From: Methylomicrobium sp051061015 | GTDB lineage: Bacteria > Pseudomonadota > Gammaproteobacteria > Methylococcales > Methylomonadaceae | Length of the DNA stretch: 64,000 nucleotides | Direction of reading: 5' to 3' | NCBI GenBank assembly: GCA_051061015.1 | Contig: JBPFEG010000005.1 | Location: 185,563-249,562 of the forward strand | In this document: positions 56,635 through 63,821 of the stretch, one piece after another | How positions within the stretch are numbered: the first letter of the stretch is position 1 | Layout: each line of letters begins with the position of its first letter | Notes under the pieces: model-generated | What the model was told of the DNA's origin: nothing | The model's input: the letters and a program-made list of their open reading frames with translations, nothing else | The model's database searches: none | Translations under genes and position numbers: made by a program

Positions 56635-57168
56635 ATGTATTACGATCTTGAAGCAATTCGGCGCTTTGTCGATGCGATCAGCAAAAACCTAAATGAAGCA
56701 GTCCTTGATATTGCCAGCAAAAGAGCCAGCGGTCAGCAAATAGACACCGCTATCGAACTGGATAAAATCACCCTTAACGACGTGGATGTGGCCGACATTC
56801 GAGCAGCACACAGGGCTTTGGCGGCTTTATTGTATGGTGAGGCCGATCTTAAAAAAGAACTTGGCTTGAAGAAAAAAAGAGGCCCTAAGAAAAGCAGGCT
56901 CGATAGAACCATTCATAGCTTTGAATTTATGGTTTTGTGCTCCCTTGAAGGCGGCGCGATTAAATACGCGGAGGCCGTTGAACTACTAAAGCGCGGGTGT
57001 TTTGTCGAAAAAACCACCGCCGAAGAATTCATAGCCGACCGAAGAGCGGCGGCGAAACGTTTTATTGATTCTTTCCCGAATGCCCCTGAAGGATGGCGGG
57101 CGTTTTTGACCCTTGATGAGCTCGAAGCGTCGATAAACCACAATAGTAGGCAAAATTCAACCCGTTAA
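56635..57168 (+). CDS. Hypothetical element protein
   Basis: Protein of 177 residues, largely helical, with a Lys/Arg-rich stretch near residue 80-90 (KKKRGPKK) that may bind nucleic acid. No family recognised. It lies between the integrase and the AlpA-like regulator of the element, on the same strand. Confidence 0.6.
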   Translation: MYYDLEAIRRFVDAISKNLNEAVLDIASKRASGQQIDTAIELDKITLNDVDVADIRAAHRALAALLYGEADLKKELGLKKKRGPKKSRLDRTIHSFEFMVLCSLEGGAIKYAEAVELLKRGCFVEKTTAEEFIADRRAAAKRFIDSFPNAPEGWRAFLTLDELEASINHNSRQNSTR

Positions 57169-57258
57169 TCTATGGCTAAAATTAGCGGGATGTCAAAACT
57201 AAAAATATGCTGAAAAATACACGTCATTGTACCAATCAAGCCAAAGGAGCCTGTAACA

Positions 57259-57531
57259 ATGACAAGACCAAACATTCACCCATCATTAACCGCAAGGCCC
57301 ACTAAAAAAACCCGGAAGCGCAAAACATACGTCGCCACCGGTCTTCCTTCAGAAGGTTTCGTCAGGCTGCCTACTTTTGCCAAAGCGTTGGGCGTTTCGG
57401 CCAACAGCATTTACAACGGCATCAAGGCCGGTAAATATCCGCCCGGCATCCTGCTGACGCCGCGCACACGGGTTTGGGACGTGGCGGAAATCCGTGCTCT
57501 GATCGAAAAGATCAAGCGAGGCGAGATATGA
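57259..57531 (+). CDS. AlpA-like helix-turn-helix regulator
   Basis: Protein of 90 residues. A basic tail is followed by the pattern FVRLPTFAKALGVSANSIYNGIKAGKYPP (boxes LPTFAKALGVSANSIY and GKYPP) found in AlpA/MerR-type regulators of P4-like elements. AlpA proteins control integrase and excision genes. It has AAAGGAG in the leader and its stop overlaps the Ash-like frame as ATGA. Confidence 0.85.
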   Translation: MTRPNIHPSLTARPTKKTRKRKTYVATGLPSEGFVRLPTFAKALGVSANSIYNGIKAGKYPPGILLTPRTRVWDVAEIRALIEKIKRGEI

Positions 57532-58265
57532 TTGTCTCTCTGCTCGACAACCGTGATCAATGTTTGACATCGATCGCCACGGCGGTTATGATTCGTCCGC
57601 ACTCGCAAAAAACGAGTGTCGGGATTGGAACCCCGCGTAACCAAGGCCCCCAAAGGCCACGTTCAATCGTGGTTTTTTTGTGCCCATCAAAAACAGCGGC
57701 CGAATTGCGCCGTTTTTATTCTGTTATGGTGGGCTGTATTGGGCAGCCCCTCAAAAGGCTGGCCGGTTCCTTGGCCGGTAGTTCCAACCTGATACAGCCC
57801 GCCACCCAGCGATTGGAACCAAAGGGCGGCGGTTTATCCCTCTACCAAGGAGTTACCGCTATGGCTACACACGCCCAAAATGCGCCAGAAATTCAGGGCC
57901 AAATTCCCCAAAAACAAACCCAACAACCGGAAGCCGTTAACAACTTCCTGCAACAAATTCGTGATTTAGAGGCCGAGCGCCAAGCCGTCACCGAGGCCGG
58001 CATTCCCGCATTAATCCGCATTGCCAAAATCGCCGAAGGCGACACCGGCCAAGCGGTGACCGTACGCTGTTTCCTGCTCGGGCTGTACAACGGCTATCGG
58101 TTCCCTTTCAACCTGATCACGCTGCGGGGCTTGGATAAGGCCTTATTTGATGACTGTATGGCCGTCCTGAAACTGGATGCCCGCGCAACCCGTCAGGAAG
58201 TACACCAATATCTGGAGAACGGCAGCGCGCTGTTTGATCGCTGGGCGCAAGGAGGTGCGAAATGA
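57528..58265 (+). CDS. Ash-like leader peptide continuing into a DUF7673 protein
   Basis: An open frame of 245 residues from ATG 57528 with two parts. The first, to about residue 110, shows the pattern of the Ash family of P4-like elements (GIGTPRNQGPQRP, FYSVMVGCIGQPLKRLAGS, SNLIQPATQR), where much of the sequence is dictated by RNA structure. The second begins at an internal ATG at 57861 preceded by AAGGAG and encodes a DUF7673 domain of 134 residues (boxes IPALIRIAKIAEGDTGQA and FNLITLRGLDK). I think the 57861 start makes the main product and the upstream part is translated separately or only as leader. Confidence 0.7.
   Translation: MIVSLLDNRDQCLTSIATAVMIRPHSQKTSVGIGTPRNQGPQRPRSIVVFLCPSKTAAELRRFYSVMVGCIGQPLKRLAGSLAGSSNLIQPATQRLEPKGGGLSLYQGVTAMATHAQNAPEIQGQIPQKQTQQPEAVNNFLQQIRDLEAERQAVTEAGIPALIRIAKIAEGDTGQAVTVRCFLLGLYNGYRFPFNLITLRGLDKALFDDCMAVLKLDARATRQEVHQYLENGSALFDRWAQGGAK
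57657..57679 (+). terminator. Intrinsic terminator inside the Ash-like leader
   Basis: CCACG at 57657-57661 pairs with CGTGG at 57668-57672 and seven T follow. It lies inside the Ash-like frame, 180 bases before the DUF7673 start, a place where P4 ends transcription in the immune state. Confidence 0.65.
57729..57803 (+). ncRNA. Candidate P4 CI-type immunity RNA
   Basis: GGGCTGTAT at 57731-57739 pairs with ATACAGCCC at 57792-57800, closing a structured segment of about 75 bases. Inside lies GTTCCAACC at 57781-57789, complementary to ATTGGAAC found at 57624-57631 upstream and again at 57812-57819 downstream. This matches the P4 layout in which a small RNA carries one sequence that pairs with two target sites in its own leader. 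Confidence 0.5.
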
Positions 58266-58534
58266 ACGCCAATAGAATTTTCAAGCACCGACTCAATACC
58301 GGCGTGGACGGCACATTTTTCAATATGCGCGATACAGTGTTTCCAAGTTTAAATCGCGCTGCTGCAATCGCCGACTTGTTGGAAGTTGCCGACATAAACA
58401 GCGTAGCACCCGATACTCTTCAAAAAGCGGCTGAAGCCATCAGGCTCGAAATAATGGACGCCGAGGCTCTGATCGAAGCTTATATCGGAGAAGCATGCAC
58501 AAGCGATCAGGCTGATAAGGAGGGTCTGAAATGA
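58262..58534 (+). CDS. Hypothetical element protein
   Basis: Protein of 90 residues, mostly helical; no family recognised. It overlaps the DUF7673 stop and the next start by four bases each (ATGA), so it belongs to the same polycistron. Confidence 0.6.
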   Translation: MNANRIFKHRLNTGVDGTFFNMRDTVFPSLNRAAAIADLLEVADINSVAPDTLQKAAEAIRLEIMDAEALIEAYIGEACTSDQADKEGLK

Positions 58535-59073
58535 GCAAAATGGGAGCCAGAAACACAGGCAATGCGTTGCTAAATCTATGGGATTCAGCAGCCCCACAAA
58601 CCCGCGAGCAGCTCGAATGGTACGCCGGGCTTACTGAGTTTGCACGAAACGAAGGAGAAAACACAGCGGCGCTCATGGATGCATTTGCCATGCTGCTCAA
58701 TGATGGTGAATCAGTTCATGAGCCCTGTAATGAGACTTTTGCCACGATTCTTTTTAGCCTGGCGAGTCAGGTTAAAACTATTAATGCACTGATCGAAATA
58801 GGCGAAACAGCATCATACCGCCTGGAAGAATTGGCAAAAGCCAAGCCATCAGATCAAGCCGGAGATATCTTCGCAACCACGACAAACTGGTCAAACTACA
58901 GCCTTGATGTTAGCGGCAACCGATACCGCTTCATCTGCAAATCCAGTCAGGAAATCTTACTGCAATTTGTAGCGGCTTCAGACGACGAAGCCGAGGAAGT
59001 CTGTACCGACTATTTGCGCCGGTGTGGTCTTCAGGCTCACAACAGACAGGAACGCGCAAAAAAACCCGACTAA
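58531..59073 (+). CDS. Hypothetical element protein
   Basis: Protein of 180 residues with no recognised family. The first 110 residues look helical, and the C-terminal 60 residues have a compact alternating pattern (NYSLDVSGNRYRFIC onward) that may be a small alpha-beta domain. The gene overlaps its neighbour by four bases and its stop lies inside a strong terminator hairpin. Confidence 0.6.
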   Translation: MSKMGARNTGNALLNLWDSAAPQTREQLEWYAGLTEFARNEGENTAALMDAFAMLLNDGESVHEPCNETFATILFSLASQVKTINALIEIGETASYRLEELAKAKPSDQAGDIFATTTNWSNYSLDVSGNRYRFICKSSQEILLQFVAASDDEAEEVCTDYLRRCGLQAHNRQERAKKPD

Positions 59074-59094
59074 ACCGTCATTTAGCCGGGTTTT
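59061..59094 (+). terminator. Strong terminator overlapping a stop codon
   Basis: A stem of about 14 bp with one mismatch (AAAACCCG side at 59061, GGGTTTT side ending 59094) and loop CCGTCA. The upstream gene's TAA lies in it. It would separate the AlpA-led transcript from the primase genes. Confidence 0.7.
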
Positions 59095-59170
59095 GTGAAT
59101 CCATTCGCCATGAACAGCGCGGATTATACCCGCGTTGGTGGAGGATTGCACCCCGGCAAAGGAAAATGCC

Positions 59171-59533
59171 ATGACCAAACAGAATGTAAACATTGGAAAG
59201 GCGAAAAGACCGCCTTACGCAAAGTCTTTGGATACTGCCAGCTCTGGCGGATTGCTGATCGTCTGCACCGGCAGCGAGGCTTGGCCGCGAGCGCAGTCAA
59301 CCACCTGGTTCCCTGGCTGCAAGGTAGTCCTTCCGCCCGGAGAGGATCCAGCCGCCTATGATTGGCGGGCCGCGGTCAATCATGATGTGATTATCGGTGG
59401 ATTTGGCGAACTGGAGCCGATCGATTCAATTGCTCGATTGGGCGGGTTGCTGATCGCGGCCGGCGCTCATTTTGTAATTTATGCACCCATGCAAGCCCCC
59501 ATGATGCGGATTGAAGCACGGAGGGCAGCATGA
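59171..59533 (+). CDS. Hypothetical element protein
   Basis: Protein of 120 residues from the ATG at 59171, no family recognised. Contains a Gly/Ala-rich hydrophobic stretch near residue 95. It overlaps the DUF3987 gene by four bases, so it is expressed with it. An overlapping frame at 59095-59361 is less likely to be real. Confidence 0.55.
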   Translation: MTKQNVNIGKAKRPPYAKSLDTASSGGLLIVCTGSEAWPRAQSTTWFPGCKVVLPPGEDPAAYDWRAAVNHDVIIGGFGELEPIDSIARLGGLLIAAGAHFVIYAPMQAPMMRIEARRAA

Positions 59534-60891
59534 CAGGATTTGTAATAAATTCGCCTGGAGTGATGGCTGTTGATGTGCCTGCTGTGCCTGCGGCTTATTC
59601 TACCAATGTGGAGGACGAAGACGCCTTATTGAATCCCCCGCCGGTGCTGGCTAAAGAAGGTTATCACGGGATATTGCTGGAGATTGTCAAGGTCGCGTGC
59701 CGGACCAGTGAAGCGTCACCGGTGGCGGTCGCGGCCAATTGCCTGGCGACGTTCAGCGCGATGATCGGCCGAGTGGCTTTCCAGCATATCGGCGACGGTA
59801 CCTGCCATGCCCGCCCGTTTTTTCTGCTGGTCGGGCGCACCGGGAAGGCCCGCAAGGGAACCAGCGAGTTTACGGTTCGCAAAATATTCGCGTCAGTCGA
59901 ACAGATTCTAATCAATGAATACCCCGCCATGAAACGCCATGAAGGCGGCTTGAGTACCGGGGAAGGCTTGGGCTGGTCTATCCGCGATAAGACGGATGAT
60001 GATGAGGGTGGCACCGATGATAAGCGAACCTTAGTCATCGAGGCCGAGTTTGCCGGCGCGATGGCTGCCGCTGCTCGTGAGAAGAATACCCTCAGTGCCA
60101 CCATTCGGACCTGTTGGGACGGCAAGGATATCGCGCCTTTAGTCAAGAATGCGAGTTGGTCTGCATCAGCTCCACACATCTGCATTCTTGGTCATATCAC
60201 CGCACCCGAACTGATTGCCAAGATGAGCGATGTTGATGCGCAAAGCGGGTTTTTGAATCGGTTCGTGATTCTGCACATCGTCCGCGCCAAATTGGTCGCG
60301 CTGCCTCAGCCGACGCCGGCGGCCGAGATCGAGCGTCTGGCCGGGATGGTCGCCGAATCGGTCAGGTTCTCGATCAGCGACAACCTGGCGGCAAACAATT
60401 CCAAAGAGATCCGAATGTCACACGAGGCCATTATCTTATGGTGCGATGAATACCCTGCGCTGACGGCTGAACAGCCCGGCATTGCCGGTGCCTTGCTGGT
60501 GCGGGTCGAGATTTACTGCCGAATGTTCGCTATGATCTTCGCGCTGCTCGACCGCTCAACCACCATCGAACCAGTACATATCCGGGCCGCCCTGGCTTGG
60601 GTTAATTACTGGAAGGCTTCAGTTAGTTACATCTTCCAGACACTCAGCGCCAAAGCTGAGGCTGAGCGATTGAATGATGCATCTGCCGAAGTGCTGGAGT
60701 TTATAAGGGCCAATCCTCGATGTCCAAAAACAGCTATTACCAGTGCTTTTCGACACAAGATGACCGGGCCGCAAATCACAGCCGCGCTGAATCATCTTAT
60801 GAATGCTGCTCCACCATTGATCCAGCAACAGCAATTACCAAGGGCGGATGGAAAACCGGGTAAAGGGTCGGTAGTGTTCTGGGCCAAGTGA
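59530..60891 (+). CDS. DUF3987 primase/helicase-like protein
   Basis: Protein of 453 residues of the DUF3987 family found in phages, plasmids and satellites and thought to act in replication. The P-loop-like GRTGKARKGTS lies at residues 102-112 after the AANCLATFSAMIGR segment, and FFLLVG precedes it. A C-terminal winged-helix-like end (PQITAALNHLMN) follows. No separate primase domain is visible. The repeat array just downstream could be the site it acts on. Confidence 0.85.
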   Translation: MTGFVINSPGVMAVDVPAVPAAYSTNVEDEDALLNPPPVLAKEGYHGILLEIVKVACRTSEASPVAVAANCLATFSAMIGRVAFQHIGDGTCHARPFFLLVGRTGKARKGTSEFTVRKIFASVEQILINEYPAMKRHEGGLSTGEGLGWSIRDKTDDDEGGTDDKRTLVIEAEFAGAMAAAAREKNTLSATIRTCWDGKDIAPLVKNASWSASAPHICILGHITAPELIAKMSDVDAQSGFLNRFVILHIVRAKLVALPQPTPAAEIERLAGMVAESVRFSISDNLAANNSKEIRMSHEAIILWCDEYPALTAEQPGIAGALLVRVEIYCRMFAMIFALLDRSTTIEPVHIRAALAWVNYWKASVSYIFQTLSAKAEAERLNDASAEVLEFIRANPRCPKTAITSAFRHKMTGPQITAALNHLMNAAPPLIQQQQLPRADGKPGKGSVVFWAK

Positions 60892-60916
60892 GGCGTTATC
60901 CGCTTCGAGCTTTAAC

Positions 60917-61100
60917 GGAACTTAGGAAACTTAGGAACTTAGAGGATTATAAAGGCTTACAGCCGGAAACTTTGGGGAAACTTAGGCGGAAACTTAGGTT
61001 TTTGATTTAATCAGGAAAACCAAACTTTCCGCAAAGTTCCAGCTAATTTTCCACTGTAAGTCATTGATTTTAGACTATGTTCCTAAGTTTCCAAAGTTCC
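60917..61100. repeat. Iteron-like array, candidate replication origin
   Basis: The unit GGAAACTTAGG or close variants occurs three times in tandem at 60917-60945 (9-10 base spacing), three times at 60965-60998 (11-12 base spacing), and in inverted form at 61082-61092 and 61091-61100, with a weaker pair at 61022-61040. An A/T-rich stretch follows at 61104-61120. This is a good pattern for an origin or a repressor array downstream of the primase-like gene. The region 60892-61408 has no gene. Confidence 0.6.
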
Positions 61101-61129
61101 GGAGTAAAAATTAAAAAGAAACCTATTAG

Positions 61130-61298
61130 GACTAGGTGGGGCGGGTTAAATCTCTACGACCTTCTGATGTTTCAGCGTGCCCCAGTCTTATTCGCGCGAA
61201 AATTGAATTAAATAGAAAAAGCCCACTTACCTAATGTATGAACTGGGATAGGGGGTGGAAATCCCTACGATCTGGACAACACTATGCGCGCCCTATCT
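61130..61298. repeat. Two similar hairpins sharing AAATCYCTACGAYCT
   Basis: Two structures of about 55 bases share AAATCYCTACGAYCT (61148-61162 and 61259-61273). Each is closed by a different stem: TGGGGC at 61137-61142 with GCCCCA at 61179-61184, and GATAGGG at 61247-61253 with CCCTATC at 61291-61297. Stems differ in sequence but keep pairing. A third CCCTACGA lies inverted at 61320-61327. Confidence 0.5.
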
Positions 61299-61408
61299 TT
61301 TCTTACAGGAGCGGGAGTTTCGTAGGGGGGGTATCGAGATATCTTATCAACAGTATGAGTATGTAAACCAATGAATCAATCTGATTTTCTACCTACCGGA
61401 AAACAACC

Positions 61409-61651
61409 ATGAACGAAACCGAAACAACCCAATTAATCCAGGCCGCCTATATCGCCGCCGTGGATGCGATCAAGAAACACCTTGGCCCGGATCCCGATTT
61501 TGGAGATTCAATTGAAGTCGTGAAACATCTGGCCTACGAATTTTTAACCGATTTCAAGACGACCGATGTTGAAACCGCCTTGGATGAGGCCGCTACTTTC
61601 AAGGCCCTACTCGTAAAACTGATCGAAGAAACGCAGGAGACATTAGCATGA
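61409..61651 (+). CDS. Small acidic element protein
   Basis: Protein of 80 residues, acidic and helical, no recognised family. First gene after the repeat region; overlaps the next gene by four bases. Confidence 0.6.
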   Translation: MNETETTQLIQAAYIAAVDAIKKHLGPDPDFGDSIEVVKHLAYEFLTDFKTTDVETALDEAATFKALLVKLIEETQETLA

Positions 61652-61881
61652 ATGAAAGCATCAAACAGGCGGTAATGGCAAGCCAATCAGCGATTATGAC
61701 GACACTTGGGCAGAGTGCCACTAAGCAGCATTGTTTGGCAGTGGTCAAGCTGCTGGCGCATACCCTATTGACCGAGGCTGGAAAGCATAACAAGAAAATT
61801 TCCTTCCACAATTTGGACTTTTTTCACCATGAGCTGGAAGCCATGATTAAACTTGAGAAAAGATCCCATGAACCTCATTAA
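61648..61881 (+). CDS. Small element protein
   Basis: Protein of 77 residues, helical, no recognised family. It resembles its upstream neighbour in size and charge pattern. Translationally coupled by ATGA to the previous gene, and overlaps the next one by 14 bases. Confidence 0.55.
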   Translation: MNESIKQAVMASQSAIMTTLGQSATKQHCLAVVKLLAHTLLTEAGKHNKKISFHNLDFFHHELEAMIKLEKRSHEPH

Positions 61882-62038
61882 AACCCTGATTCGTAAGCTG
61901 GCTATTTGGCTGTTTATCCGGACAACTAGGCCGCGTGAGATTGAGAGAAAGTTGAAAATAATAGGATATAGCGGCGCCAAAGCAAAACCCGCTACTAATG
62001 ATTTTATCGGGATTTTATATCTCCTGTTGAATGAGTAA
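61868..62038 (+). CDS. Very small basic element protein
   Basis: Protein of 56 residues, rich in Arg and Lys with a hydrophobic start (LIRKLAIWLFI). No family recognised; may insert in the membrane or bind nucleic acid. Start at 61868 inside the previous gene. Confidence 0.4.
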   Translation: MNLIKTLIRKLAIWLFIRTTRPREIERKLKIIGYSGAKAKPATNDFIGILYLLLNE

Positions 62039-62062
62039 TTTAACCTTTGAATTAATTAAAGT

Positions 62063-62076
62063 AATGTTATAACATT
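62063..62076. promoter_or_regulatory. 14-bp palindrome upstream of the capsid gene
   Basis: AATGTTATAACATT is a perfect palindrome in an A/T-rich stretch (62041-62076) without a gene; a second one, CTTTGAATTAATTAAAG in part, lies just before. A candidate operator or promoter element for the capsid gene. Confidence 0.4.
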
Positions 62077-62278
62077 GCACTATCTATGCGTCTTGCGGGC
62101 CTTGGGCCTTAAAGATGCTGGCCGCATGGATAGGCGCAAAGCCGAGGTTGAAACCCTGCGAGCCCTGGGCTTTAAAGATGCGGGAAAAATGAAAGCCTTT
62201 GAAATATTATCCATTTACTTTCAAAGGAAAATCTTATGTTTACAAGTTACATTAAATCCCATGCATGGGGTTTGTTAG
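62075..62278 (+). CDS. Possible small ORF with internal repeat
   Basis: A TTG-started frame of 67 residues with two 27-base repeats (62095-62121 and 62158-62184) that both encode RALG-x-KDAG. Differences between the copies are mostly at third positions or conservative, which supports translation. It overlaps the capsid gene start by 43 bases. No family recognised. Confidence 0.35.
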   Translation: MHYLCVLRALGLKDAGRMDRRKAEVETLRALGFKDAGKMKAFEILSIYFQRKILCLQVTLNPMHGVC

Positions 62279-63492
62279 CCGTTCTCGGTGCGTTTATTGC
62301 CTCTTGGGCTGGCTGGAATATGGATGACGCTGGCTTCATGCTGGCGGGTATCGGGTCGGTTACTTTTGACGATGTAATGGGCGCCATTACTGACCAAGGC
62401 AAGGCGCTTGAAGAATTCAAGCGCAAAAACGACGAACGCTTCAAGGAACTTGATCGTGCCGTTGTTGAAATTTTAAAGAAAAAAAATCGGATAACTGCCG
62501 GCAGTAGCGAATACCGAGACATGTATTCGGAAAAATCAGACTTGGCCGCGTATATTCGCAGCCGAGGCGAGATTAAATCCACGTTGATGTCGAGCGGCAG
62601 CGGGCCGGATGGCGGCTGGTCGGTGCATCCTGTCTTACAGGACGGGATTGGAACCATTGTAAGAAACAATTCCGCGCTTCGCAGTCTGGTTAATTTTGTC
62701 GAGCTTGAGACCGGCGATAGCTACGAAGAGTTGGTATCAGCTTCTGCCGTTGGCGCGTCATGGGTGGGCGAGACATCGAGCCGGGTAGCGACGAATACGC
62801 CCAACTTGAAAAAAATCACCACTCAATTGCTGGAGTTGTATGCAATGCCGACGCTATCGCAGCGCCTGGCAGACGACAGCGGTACAGCGATGGTTGACTT
62901 CTTGGTCAATGAGTGCGGCTTATCGTTCGCAGAGACCGAGGAGGATGCATTATTTAACGGTGACGGCGTTGTTTCGCCAATGGGCTTGCTGAGTTACACC
63001 ACAGCGGCCACCGCTGACGCGAGCCGCTCATGGGGCCAATTGGAGCATGTGACCACCGGCGTTTCCGGCGATTTTCCGACAGAGGCCAATGGGCCATTGG
63101 ATCCAATTAAAACGCTGTTTTATAAACTCAAAGCCGGGTACCGTTCCCGGGCGAGCTGGTTGATGAATAGCGCCACAGCGGCCGCTATCTCGAAGGAGAA
63201 AGATCAGAACAGCCAATATCTTTGGAATGATGCGGTTGCCGCTGGCGATCCGCCAACGCTTATGGGTCGGCCGGTCATTATCTCGGAATCGGCTCCGGCG
63301 ATTGCTGCCGACAGCAAGTCGATCTGGTTCGGCGACTGGTCTACCGGGATCCGCGCCGTCGAGCGTGTAGGCAACAAGGTGTTACTTGACCCTTTCACCG
63401 ACAAGCCGAACTTGCGCGTATATGTCTATCGCCGAGTAGGCTGGACAATTCGTGACTTTCACGCGATCAAATGCTTGAAATTCTCTACTTAA
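62236..63492 (+). CDS. HK97-fold major capsid protein
   Basis: Structural protein of 418 residues. Residues 8-45 are hydrophobic and unusual for the family. Residues 55-90 form a charged coiled region (ALEEFKRKNDERFKEL) like the scaffolding delta domain. From residue 115 the HK97 pattern is clear: GGWSVHP with an N-arm, NSALRSLVNFVELETG, LYAMPTLSQRLADDS, a large E-loop to P-domain region, and GRPVIISESAP toward the end. Normally a portal, protease and terminase lie upstream; none is visible here. The start has AAAGGAAA upstream. Confidence 0.88.
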   Translation: MFTSYIKSHAWGLLAVLGAFIASWAGWNMDDAGFMLAGIGSVTFDDVMGAITDQGKALEEFKRKNDERFKELDRAVVEILKKKNRITAGSSEYRDMYSEKSDLAAYIRSRGEIKSTLMSSGSGPDGGWSVHPVLQDGIGTIVRNNSALRSLVNFVELETGDSYEELVSASAVGASWVGETSSRVATNTPNLKKITTQLLELYAMPTLSQRLADDSGTAMVDFLVNECGLSFAETEEDALFNGDGVVSPMGLLSYTTAATADASRSWGQLEHVTTGVSGDFPTEANGPLDPIKTLFYKLKAGYRSRASWLMNSATAAAISKEKDQNSQYLWNDAVAAGDPPTLMGRPVIISESAPAIAADSKSIWFGDWSTGIRAVERVGNKVLLDPFTDKPNLRVYVYRRVGWTIRDFHAIKCLKFST

Positions 63493-63493
63493 T

Positions 63494-63544
63494 ATCACCG
63501 ATGCGGTGATTTCATGACCCGCCGCAACGAGCAGATGCGGCGGG
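63494..63544 (+). terminator. Two hairpins after the capsid gene
   Basis: ATCACCG at 63494-63500 pairs with CGGTGAT at 63504-63510 around ATG. CCCGCCGCA at 63518-63526 pairs with TGCGGCGGG at 63536-63544. They directly follow the capsid stop. The rest of 63545-63729 shows no gene; an ORF at 63597-63797 has no support. Confidence 0.55.
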
Positions 63545-63729
63545 CGCCAAGTCGAAGAGTGGCGTTGTAACCACGACTGCCGGCGGAATAGATTCCTTGC
63601 ATGATCTCATCATGTTTTATTCGCGGCCGGCTTCACTTCAACTAAACAGGAATCGCTATGACACCCTGGAATCAAGCTGGATTTTCATCCTACAGCCATT
63701 ATTGGCTGTCGCGGAAAACGCAATCAAAG

Positions 63730-63751
63730 AACCGGCGCTGAGCCGGTTTTT
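63730..63751 (+). terminator. Intrinsic terminator at the element right side
   Basis: AACCGGC at 63730-63736 pairs with GCCGGTT at 63742-63748 and five T in a row cover 63747-63751. It is the last signal before the right direct repeat. Confidence 0.7.
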
Positions 63752-63770
63752 AGATGTATCGTTTATTATT

Positions 63771-63792
63771 GACGGTATAAATGACGGTATAT
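63771..63792 (+). repeat. 22-bp direct repeat, right copy
   Basis: Identical to 55265-55286, two GACGGTAT units separated by AAAT. It marks the right side of the integrated element, as an arm site near attR or as part of the att repeat itself. Confidence 0.75.
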
Positions 63793-63821
63793 TGTAAAAT
63801 CAAATTTTTAAAACCCTTGCC

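Noticed and set aside
61150..61185. Hammerhead ribozyme, suggested by CTGATG near TTTC in the first hairpin
   Set aside because: The conserved CUGANGA and GAAA boxes are not both present and the three stems of a hammerhead cannot be formed.
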